Part shown: piece by piece, positions 13,927 to 25,967 of the stretch
How the letters are laid out: each line of letters begins with the position of its first letter
Position numbering within the stretch: position 1 is the stretch's first letter
Source: Portunus trituberculatus
Lineage: Eukaryota; Arthropoda; Malacostraca; Decapoda; Portunidae
Reading direction: 5' to 3'
Assembly: GCF_017591435.1 (NCBI RefSeq)
Contig: NC_059281.1
Coordinates: 15,432,402 to 15,496,401 of the forward strand
DNA: 64,000 nt
Translations under genes and position numbers: made by a program
The notes under the pieces: model-generated
Told to the model about the DNA's origin: nothing
Databases searched by the model: none
The model's input: the letters and a program-made list of their open reading frames with translations, nothing else

Positions 13927-14010
13927 TTTTCATGGAAGAGGGGAAACTGGCCAAGGGCAACAAAAGATAAAAAAAAAACTTTTGCCAGTTCCCTTTCAGG
14001 TCAAAGGGTC
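13927..14010 (-). repeat. Dispersed repeat family C, copy 1
   Basis: Contains AAACTGGCCAAGGGCAACAA, an A-rich middle and TTTGCCAGTTCCCTTTCAGG. Its reverse complement matches segments at about 56876-56970 and 59579-59665. It lies in the first, non-coding intron of the ankyrin-repeat gene, if the splice donor at 13855 is real. Confidence 0.6.
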
Positions 14011-14652
14011 AGCTGAAATAAAGGAATAAATGTCTTGAAACATCCCTGTTAATTAATAGGTCAAGTCTTAGGAAGATGGAGGGCTGAATTAATTTAGCTT
14101 AGGTTTTGAAAATCTTCCTTTAATGTGATTTTGCATTCTTTTGGAACACTATTCTGTTTACTTCTTCATGTCTTGTCTTGTGTCCTACTGTGTCCTCGTA
14201 ATGCTGGCTGTCCTTCTTGGCTTGTCTAATGCCTTTACCTTTCTTTCATCACATATTTGTACATCCTGATTGCAACTCTTCTTGATGTATGTGGCTTAGA
14301 AGGTATGAGTGTGATTAGTTAGGTTAGATGTAAATGACTTATGGCCTAAAAAGATCACGGCCTAAATGATTTTAACTTCATGTCAGGGCTGTGGTGAGTG
14401 AGGAAATGGATGAAAGACACACTTTTCATAGAACCTGAAGACATCAGAGTTTTGAGTTGCTGAGCAGAGATAGTCAGCATAGCTTTTACAGGTGCACTCC
14501 TAAGAAGAGAATAATGAAAAAGGAAACTGTTGTGAATCCCATGCCTTACTGATTACACTTACACAATCACCAAGACTAGTTTTGGTTGGCTTTCACTGTC
14601 CTGTCACTGCAACACAAAAGAATAAGTATGAAACTCACACTTTGCAGACAAA

Positions 14653-17600
14653 ATGAAGAAATTAAGGCGAGTCATAGGATCTGTAGCAAACTTGACCAGC
14701 GGCAGGAGTGAGGAACAGCCGTCAACTAGCACCCCAAAGCCCAGCGCTCTGTCAGCCTCCCGTAGGAGCGTCTCAGGACCACTACATGAAACAAGGTGTG
14801 TGCCTGCTTCATACTGGTTGGGGATTGGTAGTGTCAGAAAGGTGACTCAGATTTTTGGTTTCAGTTTTTACTATTAATGGTGAGCTTAAAGTTTAGAAAG
14901 ACAACTCAGATTTTTACTATTGATGGTGAATTTAAAGTTTCAGTTGGTGTTGATGTATTTTTATGATTTTGTTGTATGATTATGTGTGTATTTATTGGTA
15001 GAGTGCTTTTGTTTGAAACTTAACTTGAAGTACATCTATCTTACTCCAGCAGTCCCCAGAGAGGCTCCTACTACAGCTATGAAACCCAGTCATTGGATTC
15101 CTTCAATAGCGGGCTGTCCTCCGGCACCTCGCAGGTTGACCCATACAGCAAAGGTGGACAAACATTTCACCAAGCTGCACAAGTGGGCCTATCTTGGGGA
15201 CACAAACAAGCTCAAGAAGTTCATTAAGAAAGTAAGTCTTAGAGAAAAGCTAAAATTTAAAATAAGATTGTGGGTGACTGAAGAGATAATATAACCATAT
15301 GTACTGGGATAATTAATTATTATGGTTATTTATGTACTGTAGAGGGAGTGCCATGTGTAAGCTGTATGTACTCTCATCATGCAGGTGCCTGTAGATGCCC
15401 AGGACAGTGAAGGCAAGACTGCCCTGCATCACGCTGCTGCTCAGGGCCATGGTGATGCTCTGCTCTTCCTCCTGGGCAGTAAGAGCAATGTGGAGCTGAA
15501 GGACAATGCTGGCATGACTGCCTTCCTCAGGGCTGTGGAAAGGAGCCAGCAGCACATTGTTCAGATGTTGCTCCAGAGAAGAGTGAGTACTACTTCTTTT
15601 GTTTCAGAATGCAAGACTCAGAAATGTGACCAGATTTCAAACTGGACCAGATATAGATTAATTGACCTCAGGAGTCTATCATTGAATAAAATATTTATTT
15701 TGCCTTCATTTATATTAAGTCACTGGTATTGTCATGCACTTATTCTTGCTTTCAGGTTGATATGAATGTTGCTGACTACCAAGGCAATAGCAGCATTCAT
15801 CTGGTAGCCAAGACAGGAGCAACAGATCTCCTCATCATGCTGCTGGAGTGTGGCAGCGACTGTGACACCCCCAACACTCTGGGCCGGACCCCTCTCCATG
15901 TGGCCTGCACTGAGAACCAAGAGGAGGCAGTGGAGGCTCTTCTGAGGCACGGGGCAAGTGTTAATGTGGCAGACAAGGAGGGAGTGACGCCTCTCATGGT
16001 GGCAGCCAAGCTAGGCAGTGTGCCCTTGGTGGAAGCTCTGATAGATAATGGTGCCAACATCTCTCCTGTGGATGCCAGCAAGTGGACAGCTGCTGACTAT
16101 GCTCGCTTCACCAACCATAACCAGCTACATCACCGCCTCAAGACACTTCTCGACAAGGAAGGGGGAGTGTCCTTGATTCCTCAGGGTTTGCTCAGCGTGA
16201 GTGATGAAGGGAGTGACCAGACGGACGGTGCAGCCGGAGGTGTGATCAAGAAGCCCTGTGATAACGAGGAGGAAGATGCTGCTGACAATTCCTGGAGTGA
16301 CACTAGTGATGTAAATTCTGTCAAGGAGAAACCCAAGCTCAACCTGACAAAGTTTCTTCCATCATCTGATGAATCCACTGAAAACGTTGTGCCTGCCATC
16401 ACAGAACCTCCTGAAGGTGCCATGGGTCCTCCCAAGCCTCCCCGTCTCTATGCAAGCTCCTCAAGTCTTGCCTCAGACAAGCTTGTGATAGGGAGGAGTG
16501 ACGATGTGCAGGAAAAAGACGATAGTGTGAAGGACAACGACTCTTGGAAGTCATCTTCTGAGGATGAGAAGCCAAAAGTTAAAAACCTTGGACTGTTTAT
16601 GGGAAATCTAGATTCTAGTAGTGAGTTAAGAAAATCTAAGGAGGATAGAGATAAAGACCCTATTATGAAATCAAGGGTTGGTAGAGATGATCTGATGCTG
16701 GAGTTAGGTCTTAATGACATGAATTATGAGGTGTCGGATGAAGATATTTCTTTTGAAGAGGAAAAACCAGATCTGCCTTTAGAGGGAACACCCACCAAGG
16801 ATGCACTTACTCTCAGGAACAAGACCTCACCAGAGCACAGGCAGAGGTGTGGCAGTGAGTCTGAACACCCCTCACCATCAGCTAAGCCACTCACCTCAGA
16901 CAGTCATCACTGTACCAGTCCTGAGAATAAAAGCAGTGTTAGATCGGTGTCCCCACCATTGAGCTCTGTAAGGAGTGGCAACAGTAAGTTCCTTGGCTCA
17001 GAATCTCCTGTCAAGTCCCCAGCTAAGAAGTCTCCAAAGAAGAGTAAGCTTCACCATCCTAAGTCCAGCACGTTTGACAGTGACAGTGATGAAGGTGGGT
17101 CTGCTTTGTCTCGCCCTCACCGGAGAAAGAAGCAGGAAATGGCATCTTTGAGCAAGCAGGTGGCTGTGGATGAGGACTCTTGGGACAGTCCTAAATCCAA
17201 ATCACACAGTAATAAAGGATCAAGAAAGTCATCTAAAGACACCATTAGTCTTAGTCTCGATAGCTTGCCTGGACATCAAAAAACAGATAAGATGAGACCA
17301 AACAGTGGAAAACCTCAGAAGAGTACACAAGAAGCACAAGGCAGTGGTGTCCTGGCTGATGGTCTGCTTCCCCCAGCTGGTGTGGCCGGCAGCTCCCGCA
17401 CCAGCACTCTGTCCACAGCAGTAGGGACCTTAGGCCGAGAAGGAACCATGCAGGAGGTGGAGGAGATGTGGGAAGCAAATCCTAGTAGGAAGAAACCAAA
17501 GTCTTCCAGTGGCAGTAGCAGCAGTCCACAAGATTCTGAAAGTTCTCACAAATTAGATGACAGTACAGGAAAATCAAGGAAAGAAGATACAGTGAGGGCA

Positions 17601-20600
17601 AGGATGGAGCATGTTATAATGTTGGTAGTGGAGAGAGAGAAACACATGTTGAGGTGGAGGATGATGGACATGGTGGTAATAATGCTGGTGAAAGTATCAA
17701 AATGGACGTGGACAATGGAGACACTGCCCACGATGTGAGTGACGATGACTTTGGCTCGAGTGGAGTGGAGGACTTGCTGGCGTCCAAAGTGAAGGTCACC
17801 AACCCTGCTTCGCATCCCATCAGTGCCGTCAGAGCTCTACTGCTGCCAAAACAAAATGTGGCTAAAGAAGAGCAGAGTTCAAAGGAAAAACACCAGCAGT
17901 CTGTCTCACCACAGAACAAACCCCAAGCCCTCAGGAAGCAGAAGAGTCTCTCACCCTCACCAAGGGAAGCAGACAAAAAACAAAGCACCAAAGAGGCTCA
18001 GGTACCTGCAGGGAAAATTCCATCTGTGGTATTTGATGCTGACAAAACAAGTAATAGTAAAAAGGAATCTACATCACCCTTTGCCCAGTCTTCCTTTGAG
18101 GTGGCGGGTGTGAGGGCACCACACAGGGATGCCCTGAGGAGTGGTCTGGGTGGCATTGTGCATAGTGATGAAGAGTCTGTTGGCCTGGACCACCTTGCCT
18201 CATCTCACAGCTTGGAGGAGGGAGAGGATAGGATGTCAGTTACCTCAACTGAAACAGAGGAGAGTGCTCACATCAATGCTGGGCTGAAGGACTCCCTGCT
18301 GGTGCCACTCTCAACCTTGCCTGATGTCTCCAATGTGGGTCAGCTGCAGGACCTGGTGAGGGAGCTGCGACTCAAGTTGGAGAAGGAGTTTGGCCGCAGG
18401 AAGGACTTGGAGGCTAGAGTCTCATCCTTAAAACAGCAAGAAAAACAATCGAGGCTTCTCAGTTCACAACAGGAGCTGAGTTCCCAGCAGATGCAGCAAG
18501 AGGTGAGCAGGGAAGTTTGATGGGGAGGAGATTTAAAAAAATGCTCAGTTACTTAAAACTTTCATTTTTGCAAGACAGTTTGTAACCAAATCCCTGTCAC
18601 CAGATATCCAGCCTGGTGGCGCGAGTCAAGCAGCTGGAGTACCAGGGACGTACAGAGCAGGACTCCTCTCTCCTCAAGGACCACACCCTGCAGGATACCC
18701 AGCAGAGGTGTGGTGAGCTGGAGGAGCAGTGTGGGGCCCTCCAGTTGCATGCCCAGCAGCAGGAGCAGATGGTGAACTCTCTCATGGTTCAGTTGCAAAC
18801 AAAGGAAAGAATCAACCTTACCTTACAAGATAAATTAGAAGAGCTTTCCTCTCAGACCAAGTGAGTTAACCAGTCTTGCAGTGGTTGCTGTATATTCCAA
18901 ATTTGTCTTGGCTTTATCAGAATCAGAAGACAGACACCCTTACTCACTGCTCTTCACTGAATGATCATGTCTTCTCAATTCTCTCATTGACAAATTGGTT
19001 AGTGATTAATTTTCCTTTTCCTTCTGGAGACTGAGATAGGAAGAGGTGAGTTTATCTATGTAAAATCATAACTTACATTATTATTATGTTGCAGATATGT
19101 TTCTATGAAAAGTTGCCAGACGGAAGATTTCTTGATGGCCATTGCACCACGTGAGTCAGCACAAGCCCAGACTGATTGGGTATGTCTGAGTGGTGGAGAG
19201 GACCGGCAGACACAGACCACACCATCAGTGTGTGAATCATTTTCCCAAACAGAAGCAACAGATGTGGAAATGAAATTGAGGGATTTAGATTCTTCTCATG
19301 AACCAAAAGTGTATAGTAATGTTGAAACAAGAACTCAGGCCATACAAACTGAGCCTGAAAATATGAAAAAAACTGAATGCAGAGATATTTCATTTAGAGA
19401 CAGAGGAACTCAGTATGAGAGGGTCACTATGGTGCATGCCAGTTGTCAGAACACCCCACAAAGAGCCTTCAAATCCTCTCAAACACAATGCGTGACAAAG
19501 GCTGCCTTTAGCCAGACAGATGGGGCTGGCCAGGATGGCTTTGGTTTGCAGAAGGGTAGTGTAAGTGACTCATCCTGTCAGACAGTCATCTTAAATAAAC
19601 AGACTGGGAGTCAAACAGAAGCAGTGAATTTGGAAACTCCTGCAAATACCACCAATGTTGTGTCAGAAAGTAATTCACAGGTTCAAATGCTTACATCATC
19701 TCTGGAGAATGCTCTACAAGACATCTCACATGATATAAAATCTGTCTTGAGGTCCTCTGAAGATGGTCATGTGTCTGCTGTGGAGGAGATCAACAGAGCT
19801 CTCACCAGTCAGATGGGGATGCTGGCCAGCAGCCTCACCACCACACTGCAGCATACCTCAGACTCACACAGTCATGAGAAGCTGGTGGAGGTTCAGGAAG
19901 GAATTTCTCAGTTGCAGGACACATTGCAGACACAGATGGAAGTTGTAAAGGATCTGTCAAATGAACCTTCCCAAGCAGATCTGCAGAATCTTCACCAAAC
20001 AGTTGAGAAAGTCAATCTAGATATGAAATCCAGCTTGGATAATCTTGGCAGCAGAATCACAGAAGCATTGCAGAATCAAGCATCAAGTCATCATGAACAG
20101 AAAGCTCTCATTGCTTCACTTGTTGAGCAGAAATATGAAAACAACAAAATTCTAACAAATCTCTCTGGTCAGCTTGACAAAAGAAATGATGATGATGCAG
20201 AAAGATTTCAAAATCTCAAGCAGCACATTGCTGCCCAACTCTCAGAAATCAAGAAAGCTATTGAGTTATCCAGTGTGTCAGATGACAGTGGTGTTTCTGG
20301 AAATTTGACCAGAGGTGTAGTTGAGAAGTTGGACTCCATAGAAAAATCCCTCATTGTTCCTGGTGGAAAAGGTTGTGTCTCAGAAGAGCTGTCCGGAGTG
20401 CAGTGTGGCGTGCAGCAGCTGTCTCGTGAGCTACACAATAACATGAAAGCACTTGAGGAACTGATCAAAGCTGTAAGCACCGACTCTAGACATAACCAAT
20501 CTGCTTTAATGGAGCAGACCAAGACAATTAGTGACAGTAATGAACACCTCACAACACTTGTAAAGCTTAGGCTGTCCGAAGCAAATTCAGATCTCAGTGA

Positions 20601-23424
20601 GGCAATAGAAGAAAACTTTCGCATAGTTCAGGATCACCTGCTTCACCTCCAGCAGACTGTGGTGCAGAGGATCAATGAAGTGGCAGAACACATAAGTATC
20701 AGTGAGGACAAGAAAGCTTCCAATTTAACAAGGCAGATGATGGAGATAGTGAGCCAAGTGTCTGGTGTTCACAGTGGCCTTGCACAGCTGCAGGCCAGTG
20801 TGGAGCAGGCACGCAGCACACCCACACCGGGTGGCTTGGTGGATGAAGCTTTTGTCTCCTCCTTCAAGACCTACCACCAGCAAGCCTCGGAGAGCCTCAA
20901 GTATCAAACAGACAGCATTATTCAGCAGCTGGAGAAATTACAGAAGGATATCCACAGTGGTATGATGCAAGGACAGAACACAAAGGAACAGTCAGAAGTG
21001 AAGCTCTTGAGGGAAGTTGTCAAGGAGAAGGAGAGTGAGTTGTCCACGAGACAGGCTGCTTGGGAACAGATGCAGGAGAAGCTGAACCAACAGGTCTGTA
21101 AAAAAGGGGTTGTTTGAGTTTTCCTTTTTGTGGTAATGATTGATTGGTTGGTTGTGCTTTGATGAGGAGAGAGGTACTGGTAATGTGGAAGAAAGTAGAT
21201 AAAACTTTAACATGCAATCATAGACCTGTCAGCTTGACTTCAATTGTAGGTAAAATAATGGAGTCAAGGAATATTAGAGAGCATTTAGATAGTCTGTTTC
21301 ATCAAGTAGGGAACCATCTGTACATAATATTTGAAAATATTTTATTATGGTTTTCATTTTATTACAGAAAATTTCTCTGGCATCCTTCCAAAGTAAGGAG
21401 GAAGAGTGGAAGGTGAAGGTGGAGACTCTTCAGGATAAGATGCATGACTTGACCACAAGTCTGAGAGAGAAGGAACAAGAAGTGCGGCAAGAGGCAGCCA
21501 AGACCGCAGCTCAGAGTGAAGACACAGTCAAGCTACGTCAAGAGAACTTCCGCCTCTCCTCTGAGCATGCCAAGATGTCGGCAGCACTGCAGGCAGAGCA
21601 GCACCAGCGGCAGTGGTGTGAGGGAGAGCTGCAGGACCTGAAGAAAGCCAAGGATTTGACTGAGAAGAGGATAGAGGAAGTAATGTCCTTTGTACAGCAG
21701 TCATCTCTGCAGCGCACTCCCCCGACAGGCCGGGACACTGACGAGGATGACACCCTAACCAGCTGGAAGCAGGAACTGAAGAAACTTGAAGTGGAAAAGA
21801 AAAATCTTGAAGAGAGGTGCTTTGAGCAGGAAAGTCGGGCACGCCAACTAGAGGTGCAGCTGAGAGAAGTAGAAGTAGGTCTAGAACTAGAGAAAAATTC
21901 CAAGGTTGATCTAGAAAAACAGTTAAAGAAAGCAAAAGAGTTAGTGACAAAGCTGCAGAGGGAGGTGAGTGAGGTGAGGCAGCAGCAGGAGGCCATGCGG
22001 GACATTGAGACTCAGCAGACAGAGCTAGAGCTGGAGATCAAATCAAGGGAAGCTGCCATGGAAACCCTTAGGAAAAAACTTGAAGCTATAAACAAAGAGA
22101 AACTTGAGCTCAGAAACACCATCATGGAACTGAAGGAGGAAAAGCTTTCATTTGAACTGGTCAAGCAGGAAAAGGGATTTGCTGAACAAATGCAGAGAAA
22201 AACAGAAGAGCAGCTGCATGATCTTCAGAGGAGGATATCAAGAGATTACGTATCAAAGGCAAGTTTACAAGTCATGCAGAAGGAACTGGAAAACAAGTAT
22301 CAGTTGGAATTGAGCTCCAAACTTGCTGAGTTGAACCTCATCATCCAGGAACAAAACAAGCAACAAGAATCGCTGACCAAGAGCAAACACTCCCGGGAGC
22401 AAGAACTGAAGAATGAACTCAGCAGGAAGTCAGAGGAGGTGATCCGACTGAATGCCAAGCTGAGTGTGCTCGATGAGCGAGGCGACACGTGGCGGGTGCG
22501 GCATGACCGGCTGCTGGCGCTCTACCAGCAGCAGGCAGACCTCAACCACAGCTTCACTACCACAAGGAAGCACCACGATGACCAACTCTCCATCAGCTTA
22601 CAGGAGATAGACAAACATTTGAAGGTTGGTGGTGCCGACATCTTTCACTCATATAAGAAAATGGAGACAGCTAACTTAACTCATCACAAAATTTTCTGCT
22701 GATTTAAAGAAGGATTTGTTAAAATGCATATGTACTTTTACTCTCTCATTAATTGTTGTAGTGAAAACCATCACTCAGACCACAAACAGCTCAGAACTTC
22801 ATAAAAACTTGCTCCTCTACTGATTGAATACTGTCTTTGTGATTTCAGACTCCACTGGCAACATCCTCATTCATTGGGCAGCTCACTCCTCCTGTGTCCC
22901 TGCAGCTTCCTCCCCCACCAACCAACATTGACAGCTACCACTACACTCATGCAGACATCCTGGACCGCACCCTGCAGTCCTATCTCAACTCCTCCACCAC
23001 ATCCAGGTACTGCCACCCTGTCATATACCACAGTGCTTGCCATCACATTTCACTTCACATTTCAGTGCCACACATTTTCATAATCAATGTTAATATGGTA
23101 AACAGTTTGTGACAATGAAAAAGATTACCCAATGATATAATCCCCAGAATTAGTAAGCAAAAATGTATTATAAAACCAATAATTAATTTACATCTAAAGA
23201 AAGAGTGATACTATATTAGTCAGAAAAACCTGTGAATGTAAGGAGGCAGGAAGTAATGTGTCTTTAATTCCACCAGGCACAGCGTCACTGATGACAAACC
23301 ACAGGCCAAAATATCACCATTGCAGCCGTCCCCACAGCACAGCCAACACCACAGCAGAGTGCCGGATCTTGAACAGTCCAGGGATGAATATGTGGACCTT
23401 CTCAAGATGAAGTATGGAATTTAA
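14653..23424 (+). CDS. Large ankyrin-repeat/coiled-coil protein, ANKRD26 type
   Basis: Coding exons are 14653-14795, 15050-15231, 15385-15582, 15756-18502, 18604-18860, 19095-21093, 21368-22624, 22849-23006 and 23277-23424 (TAA). A non-coding first exon may end at 13854 (TGAG|GTGAGT). Allowing for one extra base in exon 2 and one missing base in exon 4, all phases agree and give about 2,362 residues. Order: Ser-rich N-terminus (MKKLRRVIGSV); about five ankyrin repeats, residues ~90-310 (GKTALHHAAAQGHGDALLFL, GRTPLHVACTENQEEAVEAL, GVTPLMVAAKLGSVPLVEAL); a long acidic Ser-rich region with repeated D-x-SW motifs (DNSWSD, NDSWKS, EDSWDS); a QT-rich segment (~1180-1360); then extended coiled coils to about 2260, and a short tail ending LLKMKYGI. 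Ankyrin repeats, DSW motifs and coiled coils resemble vertebrate ANKRD26, a centriole distal-appendage protein; RAI14 and UACA share the general plan. Function is inferred only. Confidence 0.82.
15050..15231 (+). other. Exon with a +1 frame break near 15153
   Basis: Entering in phase 2, the exon reads SSPQRGSYYSYETQSLDSF and on to DPYSK, then hits a stop after about 20 codons. Dropping one G at 15153-15154 joins it to KVDKHFTKLHKWAYLGDTNK, which leads in the correct phase into the next ankyrin exon. The exon is 182 bases, where 181 would fit both neighbours. Confidence 0.75.
21160..21320 (+). mobile_element. LINE reverse-transcriptase fragment
   Basis: One frame encodes a short RT-like stretch including CNHRPVSLTSIVGKIMES and REHLDSLFHQVG. 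This matches the N-Y-R-P-(I/V)-S-L-T-S motif of non-LTR retrotransposon reverse transcriptases. It is only about 50 codons, lies in the intron between 21093 and 21368 of the ankyrin-repeat gene, and runs into unrelated intron sequence on both sides, so it is a dead remnant. Confidence 0.75.
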
Positions 23425-23475
23425 GCTTCAGTTTTTCAGAAGCACCAGTGGCCTTATATTCCTGGTAATGAGGTT

Positions 23476-23477
<2 letters not shown>

Positions 23478-23548
<71 letters not shown>
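23478..23548. repeat. (GT)n microsatellite, about 35 units
   Basis: Pure GT dinucleotide tract about 50 bases after the stop codon of the ankyrin-repeat gene, hence probably inside its 3' UTR. Confidence 0.95.
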
Positions 23549-23550
<2 letters not shown>

Positions 23551-24058
23551 TCCATGGTTTTGTTAGGGGATGAAGAAGTTGAGTGTAAATGTGTAGCAGC
23601 TTCAGGTTTGGTGAAGTTAATGAGCAAAAGGCAACAGTTTAATAATTGTAGAAAATGGGATTACAAATGGTGAAGCATAACATTTCTTAGTTTGTTAGGT
23701 TCTCAGGTTCTCTGCAAACCATCAAATGTTAACAAACCTGCATAGTGTTTGGTGGTTTGCAGACCTAGCACACTTGGATAACAGTCTGGATTGGGTGTTT
23801 ACAAATCTGATACAAGAATAAGAGCAAGTTTTAAGGCCGGAACATTTGCTGTCTCATGAAGTGTTGGACCAAGAGATACATGTTGTCTCAGGATATGGAC
23901 CAATTCTCTAGCTGTGCATGGTTTTTAAAGTACACTGAGTTTTATTGAAGATATTAATACTAAGGTGTGAGAGTGTATGAGTGTGTGTGAAGTGCCTCGC
24001 CATAGTAAAGGTGTCTGCATAGTATATAAATAGTATAGATTTCAGAGGCCTTTGCATG

Positions 24059-24080
24059 TTTTTATTATTATTACTATTAC

Positions 24081-24115
<35 letters not shown>
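24059..24115. repeat. (ATT)n microsatellite
   Basis: ATT trinucleotide tract with a few ATTACT interruptions at its start, continuing into (ATC)n-like sequence. Confidence 0.93.
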
Positions 24116-24116
<1 letters not shown>

Positions 24117-25898
24117 CATCATCATTAATATACTTAGCCTTAAGAGTATCATCATTATCATCACTGTCATCATTATCCCTCGTCACATACAAATCAAAAG
24201 GTGAAGGGTCCATATTTAGCTTTATTCATTGCCACCATTAGTGTCATTTCTCTCACTTATGTACCAAAAATGTTGTTATGGCAGGCCATGAACTATCCGT
24301 CTGTCTGTGCCTGGCATGGCTGACTTGTTCAGTTTGTGCATTTTCTGTAATTTTAAGGTCATCCTTGCTTGCCACATCAAAGAAACTTGCCATATATTTT
24401 AAAACCTGATGATATTCTAGAAGTAATGAAGCAGCATGTGTTTTGTAGACTAGGAGTGACAGGTTGACAATACTACAGGTAAATAAGTGCTATATCCTTG
24501 CCTTAGTGTAGGACTCTTTAGGGAGTTAGTGCCTTAATGTTAAGACTTGTTGGTGACATGAGCAGCTTTGATCCAGAGTATATTTCAGCACCGCCCACAC
24601 AAACACTATTCACCTCTCATCTTCTGCCACCTAAAAATCTCTTCAACTGTGATATTATTGAATTAGATACTTATGATCTGATGTTAGTTTATTTTTGTGT
24701 TAGGGGGAGACAATGATTTACAAATCAGTAATGATGAAACATTTGAGGGACATTTTTTAGTTAATGCAATCTTGTTGGTCAGTATCAGTGAATCTCACCT
24801 TTTTACATGTGATATATATGAAAAGTTGTCTTAATATTTCCATTGTTCTGAACACTCAGCTGTAAATGACTTTTGGGAATCATAACAAGCCAGTGCCAAG
24901 ACCATGGGCAATGCCTCCCTGGTGCACCTGCACAGGAAGGATTCCACAACTGTGCCATGTTTTTTGCCTGTGCCATAAACACAAGGGAAAGTTTAATTAT
25001 CAAAGGAATGATTCTCAAAATGTGTTACAGGATATAGTGTATGATAACTTCCTGTGCATAATTTTAGCTTGCTGAAATTAAGTGTGATGAGTGTCAATGA
25101 TGGTACTGGAGATGGCCATCATGTCTGCTTCTACCACCGTGACAGGCACTCTTTCACATATCCTAAGGCACACTTTGGGATGTTGCCAAACCAAATTATC
25201 TCAAGTTTAGTTTTAAGAAATAAATGCAACTGGAAATAGAATATAGCAAAATGAGAATGATTTGTTTAGTATTTGTAGCTTGAAAAGTGAGTCTCCTCTT
25301 AAATGCCTTGTACACGAACAAAAATGTGCCTGTCTGTTGAAATTTAAAGCCAGTTCATGTTAGAGACTTGATGGTGTACAACTCCATTCTGTGATATGCT
25401 ATAGTAAGTACTGGTAGTATTTCCTCTTACTCTAAGGTGTTCTTGTTTTGTCTGTGCATTTGGTCATAACACAAGGGACCAAGCAACATGTCATCCACAT
25501 TGCAGGGAGGCATGTTCGGTGCTGTTTTGTCTTTTAATAAGTTAACTAATAATATGTACAAGCCTCCACTTGTACAATGAAGAAAATGCATTTAATATTT
25601 TGTATTTTTATTGACACTATTGAAAGTTTTCTTAGTTGTGGAGTTTGTGGCAAATTTAGGCCATACAATATTATCACTCCATCCACATACATTTTTTTTT
25701 TTTTTTTCTATATATAAATCCTACCTTTTCCTCATTCATCAAACATTCTTAGCTCACTACAGTCTGATACAAATCACAGACCTATCCTGGTCAATTCAAA
25801 TTCTAACTGGTCATATACATACAAACATTGTAATGAAATGGCTCTAATGAGATCAATAATGTGCATGACATTCCTATTGTGTGGTTATTGCTTCAGAA

Positions 25899-25901
<3 letters not shown>

Positions 25902-25964
<63 letters not shown>
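25902..25964. repeat. (AC)n microsatellite, about 31 units
   Basis: Pure AC dinucleotide tract in intergenic DNA. Confidence 0.96.

Positions 25965-25967
<3 letters not shown>

Noticed and set aside
14653..23424. Reading the ankyrin-repeat gene as a pseudogene
   Set aside because: Only two single-base breaks are present in over 7 kb of otherwise open, correctly spliced coding sequence; single-base indel errors are the simpler explanation.
23479..23673. Frames of alternating Val-Cys or His-Thr at many sites
   Set aside because: All are translations of (TG)n or (CA)n microsatellites.
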